Below, in pieces: positions 45,301 through 56,600 of a stretch of 64,000 nucleotides of DNA. The stretch spans positions 4,208,713-4,272,712 of the forward strand of contig NC_092574.1 in assembly GCF_037975245.1 (NCBI RefSeq). The letters are read 5' to 3'. A program made the position numbers and the translations under genes. Within the stretch, counting starts at the first letter, position 1; each line of letters opens with the position of its first letter. Under the pieces are notes generated by a model. The model saw only the letters and a list, made by a program, of their open reading frames with translations, had not been told where the DNA came from and made no database searches. The stretch is from Apostichopus japonicus. Its lineage: Eukaryota > Echinodermata > Holothuroidea > Aspidochirotida > Stichopodidae.

Positions 45301-46692
45301 GTGTGTCGTAATAGGTTAAGTTTTAACCACGCAGCCCAGTACCATTAATAATTTTCATATTACACCAAAAGTTACACTCGGCGTCCAGATGGCGGGAAAA
45401 TGTACTATCATGTTCAATGTGTTGTGTCGTTCCCATGGTGCGATGAACTTGGGCAAGTTCGAATGTCGATGACCTACTTATGTTCCGTGACCAATGTCAA
45501 TGGGAATTATGTGTGTAAAAACTTGGGTTTTTCCACGTGTTATATAGAAGTTTTACCTAAGCGGAGTGAATTTCGGGGCAGCTCGTTGATTGTGAGGAAG
45601 CACTTATCTAAGCATCAATATTTGTGAAAAATATCGTAAGGTTTTTCTTCAGAAAATATTTTTGACTAGTAATTGGAATCTCAATGTATTAAGAAGTACT
45701 GGGTCTAAACCTTATCACTGCATTTTGGGGGAAGTCAGATCTTCAAGTGCAAAATATTGTTTTTCATTTAAGGTTATCGTGGTTTTCTTTCGAGGTGTAT
45801 AAGGCGTATCTTGTGATGTAGGCTAAGAGGTAGGATCGGCCAAGGCCTACCTAGTTCTCATAGATTGTTACCTACATTCAATTTAATGCCTAACGGGAGG
45901 AACTCGTATAAATAGTAACAGACTGGGGCACATTGTCGTAATTAATATAGTTCCCTTGCTAAAGTTTTGCACTGATTGTATCGATTATTTGTGCTCCTAG
46001 TAGCGCTGATTTCTTTGTAACTCTTATTCTTATCGGCTCAAGTATATATATGCTAACTCTGTGGTTGAATATTTTCGAAAGTCATTAATTGGGCTTGGTG
46101 GGATACTGAGTTTACCGACTCTTTTCTTCATCACAGTTTATTCTAACCCATAGAAGCTCTGCTTTGTAAAGCGGCTGCGAACACCCTATGTTTACAGATT
46201 ATACGAGATTGTATGAGTTACGCGCATATAATCCCTATTCAGGGGCACTAGAGCGAAGCCCTTAGCCGCATAGACACCGCGTAGACGCCGCGTAGAAAGT
46301 TGCGTACAGAAACGTATAACATTGTATAATCGCGTAGATAAACGTAGAGTATACGTCTACGCGGAGTTATACGTGAGCGGTACTTACTTGCCTTAGTTTG
46401 AATCAATGTTAGCTCAGGCTTTGAATGTGATTTAATAAATACTAATTACTGAATTTATTGCTTACTTTTTCTGAATTGCTCGGACTGCACACCATAAGAC
46501 TCTTTCTCCTCCACCACCTGCATTACAGTAGGGATGAAAGAAGCCAATGGTTGTCCTCTCTTGAGATGTCTCTGAGGAAAGTGTTGTGGCATGTCTCTTG
46601 CCAAAAATGGCAATATAAGCCTTTAGAAGGAGAGCTAAGACAAGCAGAGGCAGGAGTAAGCCTGAGACAAGCAGAAGTAACAACAGCATCAT
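42348..46692 (-). CDS. ALG11: ALG11: GDP-Man:Man3GlcNAc2-PP-dolichol mannosyltransferase
   Basis: ALG11 adds the fourth and fifth mannoses (alpha-1,2) to the lipid-linked N-glycan precursor on the cytosolic face of the ER. Three exons join in phase on the minus strand: 46692-46466, 44006-43075, 42619-42348, giving 476 residues, close to the family length. Residues 1-30 are a very hydrophobic membrane anchor ([20 protein letters not shown]). The donor-side glycine-rich motif follows ([18 protein letters not shown]). The middle part has [25 protein letters not shown] and [13 protein letters not shown]. The GT4 catalytic EX7E motif is EHFGIGVVE, spanning the exon 2/3 junction. A second Met directly follows the first, and either could start the protein. 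Intron 1 is almost wholly a 2.2 kb transposon-like element. It is head to head with the SLAIN gene. Confidence 0.96.
44176..46384. mobile_element. 2.2 kb element with 20-bp terminal inverted repeats
   Basis: The left end AGTACCGCTCACGTATAACT matches the inverse of the right end (46365-46384) over 20 bp. TAC flanks both sides (44173-44175, 46385-46387), although GTAC at the junction is itself palindromic, so the true target duplication is uncertain. Both subterminal zones are rich in GTAGACGCCGCGTAGA and CGTATAA words in inverted order. Small frames inside (44233-44475, 45400-45627) are of no known family, so it looks non-autonomous. It occupies most of ALG11 intron 1. Confidence 0.88.
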
Positions 46693-47671
46693 GGAACTTG
46701 AAAAGAAAAGAGACAGAGGAAAATAGGCAACTCCTACTTATGATCAAATTTATGTATTCCACCTGTTGTTGTTTAATACGTACCTATTTAGGGTGCAGTT
46801 CTGCGAATGATTTGAATGAACCTGTATTGGTAGGGCCAAAATATATCATATATTTACAGAGTATTGAAGCTTGCCTCTTATTTTCATTCAGCTTGCTGGT
46901 CAAAAAGTCTGAAGAACGGTACATAATGAAGCTGTTCTCACCTTTTGATGACAACCCTGGTTGTCTGGACACAAATTTGAAAGAGAAACACCGAACTCAG
47001 AATGAAATCGTATTACTGTATTGTGCAATCTCAGGTTCATCTAGTTAGGGTTGACATACAGTTCTTCCTTAAAATGTTCATGTACCCTTCAAAAATGTGT
47101 AATGTGTGAAATTGAAATGGGCAATGACAACTCTGATCAATATTTCTACAGTTCAGCGCCCTCCAATTGAGAGATCAGCAACTGAATCTTAGGGCAACGA
47201 ACAGTCTAAGAATGTATTTCGTGATATAATGAAATATTGTTCACAATTCACTGCATTTATATATTCCACCCAGCTTGGAGTAGACGAAAAAAATGACGAC
47301 GTGAGTTTCAGCAGTAGAAGGAGTAACACTTCCTTCCTACCGCAATTACATTATGTAGCGCTGGAACTATATTAGATCTGATTTGATAAGAAATAATAGT
47401 TTTTAACCACTTTTGAGTTTTCTATAATATGTAATCCGCATAAATGGTCTAAATAAAGTTTTTTAATTAATTTGGAATATTAATAGCATTCTATGTGTCA
47501 CTAGAATAATTTAAATGATATTAAAAGCACTTGCATTATAAAAACCAGAAGGGATCTGACTATTACTTTCGCCCAAACCTAATTCTCGTAAAGGCAAAAC
47601 ACTAACAGATACCAAGAAATCTTTCTCGTGAAGTCGAAAACGCCGGGCAACCGTGCATACTTGAAACAAAT
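46693..47671. promoter_or_regulatory. divergent ALG11/SLAIN intergenic region
   Basis: The 979 bp between the ALG11 ATG (minus) and the SLAIN ATG (plus) must contain the 5' UTRs and promoters of both genes, unless non-coding first exons lie farther away. No TATA box could be assigned. A GGCAAAACACT / CGCCGGGC stretch near 47595-47650 is the only locally CpG-bearing part. Confidence 0.45.
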
Positions 47672-50600
47672 ATGACTGATTTGCGAGATTACGGTGAAGA
47701 AAAGAAAGACGAAGTTAGAAAATTACAAGATTTAGTCGACAAGCTAGAGAAACAAAATGAAATTTTACGTCAAAAGGCGGATAACTACTCACAAGTAACC
47801 GTCCCTTCAACGAAGTCAAATACATTACAACAACACGGAGAAGGATCACACACAGATACTGAAAAAGGTACAGAGGGTGTTGGAAGGACGTCAGTACACG
47901 GTAATACAAAGTTGAGGAAAAACAGTCGTAGTGTCAGTGAAAGCATGGGCGATTTGGACGTTCATTCAGATGCAGACGACGACGACACCTGGTAATGTTT
48001 GCACAATATAGGCCACAAATTTATTGTGTACTGTGTACACCCAGGAATTCTCTGATAAATTGTATGTGAGCAACATTCATGCACGTTGTGTTCATAGTTC
48101 ATACTGTACCATTCTTGGTAAATGCAATATTTATCATTTTCTGTAAGTTAAAGAGGTAACCTATAATTTCATCAATCCTTCACAAAGTTAAATTGTCAGG
48201 TATAAGTTTTGATCAATTTCTGAGGGATTGACTGTTAGTGTTAAACCTCTCTTTGTGTACAGTTAAGGCTTCATAATTAACGCACCTTCAAATAGTACTA
48301 GCAATGAAACAGCAGGCAACCTAAAAATTTTGGTTTATGCTGATCAAATTGTGTTGTTTTTAAGCGTTTGTCACCCTCCCCCTACTCCCCCCCCCCATTT
48401 TAACACATTTTTGAGGCATTTGGAAATCTTACTCACTAAAAATAACCAAAATTACTTCAGTATGATACCACTACTCTCTGGGACCTGACCTGTCTGAGCC
48501 AAGTTATAGAGGCTCAGATCATAGCAAACAGCATCCAAAGTCAATGGTTGTATACTTGGGATTACACTACAGTTAGCTTATGGACCAATGTGTCAATTTA
48601 GGGGTTTGAAAGAACTTGACAAGGCAGACATTTTGTGGTCAAATTCTGCTCAATTGTATGTTGGGTTACTTGGGTAGGCACAGAACAATAAATATTTTGA
48701 GATCAAATACATTTCTGAGGAACTACACATATGAAAAACGTATACAGTTGAGTGATTTCGATTTTTCGTTGATAGACATCGTTAATCAAGTCCTTAAGTG
48801 CGTCAGTTATAAGCCCAGAATAATAGTCTTCAAACCTAGAGGAACACTTAAGCATACATTTAGTTTTCACTTGTCCAATAGCCTTGGAAATATGTCAATT
48901 TTAAGTTACTCAGCCTATGGGTGAAACAGTTCATTTCTTAAGCTCTTCATGTTGTTAACATTTAATGAGCCTTTTCTTCATTGTGTGACTTTGGCCTCCT
49001 TTCAGGTTGTATACATCTCCATTGAAGGCCCCAACCCCAGATCAGAAATCTGTGAGCCCATACGACTGGATCCGTCAAGACTTTGAGAGGCCCAACTATG
49101 ATATGGAATCAGCCAGAAAGTCCTTACTAGCGAAACTTGATGAAGTTTCAAGAGGTACAGAAACTTTCCTGTTTTGTAGTTGTTGCAGTCTATGAGGCCT
49201 GAACTTATATCTACTTCAATATTATGAACATACTGTGTTCTAGATATCATTTTGTATTGTCAAATAATGACCATAAAATTTGTATATGTTTATAACATCT
49301 TCAACCTAATTGTTGAATTCTGTTATTATCCCAGTAATCTTGTATCTTGTAATCAAGAAGCCTCTTATTTCAGACTATATTCAGACTAGGCTATTGATGC
49401 CCTCTGTAACTGATTAACTGAACATGCTGAAACTGAGCTTTTAAGGTATTAGTTACAAAGATATAAACAGAAGTGTGAAATGAGGGGACTTAAAGGTAGT
49501 CAGTATAGGCCCCAAATTATAGCATGCTATAATTGTTAGAAGTTTTCAAAAAGTACTTTCCTGGAGGTCTTTATTCTCCAAATTGTCCTCAGACATTGCT
49601 AAGGAACACAAAAGATGACTGAATGTCCCAGTGAGGAAAACTTCCATCAAGGTTGTAATAAAAATAGTTTAAGAATTTTGACCAAGGTGACCATTTTTGA
49701 ATATCTAGCATATTTGGAGCCAGTACATCATACCTTTAAGCAAAAATTATTTTGAAAATCTTTCCAGGCACCTAGTTCTCTCGTGAGAGAGCGACAGGTG
49801 GATTATAGTTTGAAAAGTCATGTTTATATGGGAATCCTAGCACTGTACAATCAATTAATATCTCAATATATACATTAATATGATGTACTGTAGTATGATC
49901 AGGTAAACAGTTCGTAATACAGCAGTAAACAATAGTACCTAGGGACTGTAGGCCAGAGGTTCCCAAATTATTATCATATTTTTGCAAAAACACATTAGTT
50001 GCAGCAGAGAAAAATACCGGTTGGGACAAAATGATTGTACAATGTGCAAGGATAAACCAGTATTAAGGCGTTAAGGATTCGCATACCGATTTCCTTTTGG
50101 TTTTGTGGGCCAGATGGAAATCTTTTGTGCGACAAGATTTGAGAACAAACCGTGCTTTGGACAATACTTGACTGAAGTGATGAAACTGTTGTACTAATTC
50201 ATTAATTCATATTTGGAGTTGTGGATTTCTCACTAGCATGTCCCACTTCAGTAAAGAAGAAAAGCTGGCACAGTGTTAAACTAAGGAAAGGAACCATCAT
50301 CATTTACCACTAATGTACAATCACTGAAAACCCTAACAAAAATCTTTCTTAGTTTAGGAGGGACATCATTGAGTTGTGTCAGGGCACTGTATGTTAATTT
50401 GTGATGTCATAGAGAGAAGAAATGCAAACCCTTTACTTTCCCTTTGGATTTCTTTTCATATTTTCAAAGTGAAAGGTTAACAAAAGAATTACCAATATAA
50501 TGGTCATACTAAAAAGTTGATAATGTTATACAGTTTATGCAATAAGTACACAACAGCACTTACAGTAGATGTACAGTAACATTCATTGCTTCTCCATACA

Positions 50601-53600
50601 ATACATGGCATGATAGATCTTTCTATCCATCCATCCAACTACTGTATCATGTCTGTTCACAATTGTTTATACACTTGTTTATAGAACACTCATTCTTTCG
50701 ATGGATCTTACTGAAACTTGGACACAATGTTTTTTATATGTTGGGCTACTTTAACCAACGGAAAGTGTAGGTCAAAGGTCATTTAGGGGTCACTACAGGC
50801 CATTATGTGAAAAGTTTCAAAATGTATCTCTTTCCTAGAAGACCACATGTATGTTCTTGAAAGTCTGTCATAATGTTTCTTGGGTAGTGCTTCTTTCGGG
50901 GTGTAAAACAGTCTGTCAAGTGATCTTGATTGCTCATTCTTTGATTGATTTTGATGAAACTTGGACACATGATTGTTGTATGTTGGGCTATTTTGAGTAT
51001 TTTCGACCACTGGGAAGTTAAGGTCAAAGGTCGTTGACAGGTCATTACAGTCCATAATTTGGAAAACCTTCAAAATGAATATCCTCTTTCCCAGAGCAAC
51101 CCATATTACTGCAACTTGGACACAATGTTTGTTGGATGTTGGGGTACTTTTGGTCACTGGGAAGTGAAGGTCAAAGGTCACTTAGGGGTCACTACAGGAC
51201 AGTATGTGAAAACCTTCAAAAGGTGTCTCTCTCACAGAGGACCACATGTTCTTGAAAGTTAGTTAATGGTGTAGTACCAATTGATGTGAGGAACACTGGA
51301 ATGCATGTGACATACTAATTCAATATAAGAGTGTACATCCTTGCTGGAACAATATTTGCATTATCTCAAATTGGAGCGGTTAAAGCTACTGCACCATTAG
51401 TTACTCCCGTACAGTATTTCATGCAAGACTGATTGTAATGTAGTCAGTGAATCAGGCTTGGGGTAATCGTAATCAGTAATCGTAATCGATTACAATCGAT
51501 TACATTTTTTGAAGTAATCGTAATCGATTACTTTTGTGAAAATTACCAAGTAATCGTAATCGTAATCGATTACAAGGGCAAAGTAATCGTAATCGTATTA
51601 CATTTATGATTACAGTGAAATTTGAATGAGAAGGGCAAAATAAGTAGAAATGATTAAAACTAATTCTTACTATTGGCTTTTAGTGTGACCAAAGAAGTGT
51701 TCCTGCTTCTAGAATTCTCTAGCACAATAAACATCTCAATGTTCATTAGTAAAACGTTAATTGTACTCATCTCATGTTGTGGGGAAAAAAGTTATTAAAA
51801 AATTATCCTACATTCCATTGTCCAATAACCCATCCAACTTTGCACCATTTACACCTCTTTAATTAATGTAATTAACCTTGTTGCTGAAAAAAATCACTGC
51901 AAATTAAGTATTTTGGTGGATCAGAATTTGCTTTACCAGAGTTGACCACTTTTTGATGAAAATAATTTACTTTTACTTTGGCCTTCCATGTCCCATGTAC
52001 TGTGGAATGCCCCATTTCAAAGCTGTTTAGTTTTATTTTGGTGTTATAATGTAAAAGAGTTTTTAGTTTTGCTGCTATGCAGAAATTATTAGTTTACAAA
52101 ATATAGTGTTGCATGAAAATCTTCATTTGTTTTACTTTAGTATTTGTCTGTTTACTCTTTGTCTGTTTAAATTGTATTTTTTACTGGACTTATGGGTTAC
52201 ACATCTTAAACGTGTTAAGGCATAAAAGTGTAATACCTGGTAGGAATTGTAGATATACTTCCACAATTTTGTCCGTATATACTGTAAATGCCCTTCCTTT
52301 GCCCTATTTCATTGCCCTATTTCCAGGCAGAGAGTTATATTGAACAGATATGCAGAGGATTGTGCAAGTAACCACAATGTAATCATGATTGTAATCATGA
52401 TTACATTACAATGTAATCGTAATCGTAATCGATTACTACAACTTTAGGCTGTAATCGTAATCGCAATCGTAATCATACATTCTCAAGTAATCGTAATCGT
52501 AATCGATTACATTCAGATGTAATCGCCCCAAGCCTGCAGTGAATTAGGATGTACTTGAGGCAACCTCCTCGAAGATTCTTTTTTGTATGTTCAGTATTTT
52601 ATTATTTTCTCCATTTTATTTCTGTTTTGCAGCTAACAGGAACTCCCTGAATCTTTCAAAACCACAGCCCATTCCTGAAGCTGATATCCCACAAGGTATA
52701 GTAGATATCAAAGTACTTCCTGTATTTATTCAGTAGATAGAATTAGAGTAATAGCTCTGACCAGACACAGAGCCACAGTGTACTGTATAGTCAACTACTT
52801 AACTGTAAGATGTCCATAGGCTTGTTGGCGACATATATGCAGTGCAGTATGTAGATACTAACGCTACATAAAAATATGCAAAGATTAAGACTGAAAACCA
52901 CTTTCTTGGCTTTAGATATATTCTAGTTGATATCTCTAACAATGATCCATCATTGATAGGTTCCATTTAATAGTAAGCTCATTTGGTTGCACTTTATTGC
53001 TAAAATTTCTGAAAACATCCCTTTTGCTTGTAATACTTTGTTGTCGTATCTGATTTATTTTCTTATTATTTAGACTTAGTTTATTTAGTGTGCATACTTG
53101 TTTAACTTCTTTTCACCCAGGAAGGTACAATCATACATGTCTTAGCAACCTACAGTACTTCAACTACTGTATTTTATTGTTGTATATTAAAATTGATTTT
53201 CTATATATTTTGATGGTCTTATTGTTACTTATTTTCAGCTGTAATTGTTTGGTATTTTAGTTTTATTGTATGCTGTCATATTTTATTGCTTTTGTCTTTA
53301 ATTTCTGAATTTTATTGTTTTAATATTTATGATTGTTAAGATATTTGTTTATTTTTGTAATTTTTTGATGCAATATTTTTAGGCTGTTAAATTTTTTTAA
53401 GCTGTAACAATTTTAAGTGGTAATATTTTATGCGATTTTGTGAAGTGCTTTGAGATCATTCTTTGGTGTATTAAAGCGCTATATAAGAATAAATTATTAT
53501 GATATTGATCATATATTGAAGTACAATATTGTTTAATAATAATACAACGGACAGTACTGTATATCTGCTCTCATTGGCGTAACATTGCAATGTCGCTTGA

Positions 53601-56600
53601 ACCTCAAAGTAAACCGACTTTCTGAATGTGAATGTCATGGTAGTGAGAAACAGCTGATGTATGTATTCACTATTTTGTGCTTAAGCCATGGTGTTACAGG
53701 AAAATTTTCATTGCCAACGCAGCTAGCAAACGTTTTCCGATGGCATATCGTTTTAACCGACATACATGTGCAAAAGATTTAAACCTGTTCCAGTAGTAAT
53801 GTTTGACAATGCAAAGTATAGTTGACTTTGAATATTTATCTTTCACTGTGTTAAGTTTATCTTCATATACTTGTATGAGGGTACACTAGAATAACCTTAG
53901 ATGTTTGCTGTTTGCCAGACATTAAATCTATCTTTGCATTTTATATACTAGACCTCTTTTCTTGTACATGTCCTCACTAAACATATATGCATTCTACGGT
54001 ACACTTTCTTTTATTTATTAACTTTTATTTTAATTATTAACATATAAACTGACTGTTTATTTACATTTTCAGCTGATTTTTGTGAAAGCATACATTTTTT
54101 GATGGCTTTATTAAGATTCCTCAGCACAAGATACTGTATGCTCAAAAGGTCATGACACTCATCAATCGACTGTACATACAAAAATTATAAAGTCAGGTTA
54201 AGTTTAGGGTTAATCCTAAGTGTCCTATTTGTACAGTAATTGGATGATATAAATTTGTGACTCTACTTTTACACATATTGTGTGTGTGTACTTGCAATGG
54301 CTGACTCTTTCCTCTTCAGGTCAATGACTACATTGAGTATACTGTAGTTATGTATAAAGTAGTCTTAATAACAAGTTTAATGTGTTCAGTCTGTGTGCGT
54401 ATTGCTCATTCACTTTCACTACCTTTCAGTTCATTTACTATAAATTGTTAACATTGCAGTCTGCGAACTGGCTGTAACATGACTTCTAAAGTACAGTATT
54501 TTACTCATAGGCTCTGCATTGATCTGAGCAGAGTTGATCTCGGTCTATAGTTTGAATACAATTACTTGTTGTGTTCTTCCATGTAGTGAGTTTAGAGTGC
54601 TCCTAATTAGTACTAGTTACTGAATCACACCAATTTGGGCATCAGGATAATAGTTTCAATTTCTTTGTGTGGTTCATAACAATCAGTATTTTTTGTGAAT
54701 CATACAAGAAGGAGAAGGGTTTATAGTTATGTTGGAGATGCTACATATCTGACTGCTTCAAAATCAGGTCCCAGCTGAGCTAGAAATCTCATTTTTGTCT
54801 TACTGTGAACTAAAAGAATGAAAAGGGCATTTCATTGTGTGACTGGCTATATATTCATTGACCTCATCTGTTCCTCTTCTTCCAACTTTGAAGATGTCGA
54901 AAGATTTGTTGAATTGTTTAGGTCTTTAATGTACAGGAGTCTCTTGGCGGTACATTATGTAGTCCTAAGTGTGTAACATTTACACTAGATTATGTAATTA
55001 ATGTGTATGCAATGTATCCAAATTGCCATTAAGTTTTTAAAAGTTAGTTACTGTATTATTTATGAACAATTTTAATAAATTAGATGACAATACTTGAATC
55101 CAGAAAGCAGAAAGATTGAACTACAGTGTGAAAAACAAATACTATATATACAAAGTAAACAAGTTTATCAACGACGTATCAATTACCTGCCAATTACATC
55201 TTTCCTGTTTCCCTTAAGTACATTAATAATGACTGACATATTTTGTAATATGGTACTGTATGGTTTCCTATGAATATTACAAATCATTCATTTTGATAAC
55301 TTTTAGAATGAAGGGGTGAGGATCAAATATACAGGTCATTAATAAAGGTTACTTGTATTGCTTTAATACTACTGTACACCCTTGGAGCAATTTATCCAGG
55401 TATACAGACACAGCATATACTGTCATATATACTGTAGTGTACCTCTGACATAGCAATATATACATGTGTACAGAAACAACTGGGCTATACTATACTGTAT
55501 CCCTGTAGCAATATATACAGGTGTTCAAACACCATACAGACTGCCATGTACTGTAATGCATCCTGTAGCAATATGTATGTGTACAGACAGAGCATATACT
55601 GTCATATACTGTACTGTTCATACTCCTGTAGCAATAGATACACAGGTGTACAAACACAGTACAGACTGCCATGTACTATAATGCATCCTGTAGCAATTTA
55701 TACATGTGTACAGACATACAGTGGCATATATACTGTCATATACTGTACTGTACCTTTGTAGCAATATATGTATACAGACACAGCATATACTGTCATATAC
55801 TGTACTGTACTCCTGTAGCAATATACATGTGTACAAACACAGTATAAACTGCCATGTACTGTACTGCATCCTGTAACAATTTATATACAAACATAGTTTA
55901 CATACTGGCATATATACTGTACTGTACCCCTGTAGCAATTTATACATACATGTAACACAGTACCTACTGTCATATATACCATTTTGTACTGCCTCTCTGT
56001 AGTAAAGTTTGTAGTGTTTAGACAGTTTATCATACATCTCCTACAGTACCATGCACAAATATTCTTAGTACAACAACACTGTAGATATCATGGAGTGGTA
56101 GGTAATAGTAATATTACATTTTTGCAGAAAGCTTTTTTACTTTGTCAGAGATAGTTTATCTTTTCAACAGAAATTTAAAAACTTATCACAGCCATACATT
56201 GAAACAAGTTCACAGAAGACCTACAGTACCTACCTGTAATAGGCAAGCCTTAACCTCATGGTATTTCAATTTAGAACAACCTAGTTATCAAGTGATTCAC
56301 AATATAAATATATTACCAAAACTTCTATATAAAAAAGTGGGTCTTACAGGTTGTGAAATAGAATTGTATTTATTATGTTTGAAATGCAGATTGCTGCGTA
56401 GCCTGCTATAGAGGAAACTTGTGACTTTATTTAATGGCTAGTACTTCAGTTACTCATCTTAATTTTCCAAAAGAGTTACTGAGTAATATTTTATTTTTTC
56501 AGTGTGTTTATTCAGAAAAGAATAATGCAGTGTTATAAATGCAAACACCTGTTTGTGAGTTTTTAGTCGATATCCCCTTGCAATGGTAGAGCTCTATAAA

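Noticed and set aside
46458..47048. 196-codon plus-strand frame
   Set aside because: Overlaps ALG11 exon 1 on the opposite strand; its first part is the antisense of the conserved ALG11 motif and the rest has no family.
49956..49976. hAT terminal sequence (CAGAGGTTCCCAAATT)
   Set aside because: It resembles a hAT end, but I found no inverted partner or target duplication nearby.
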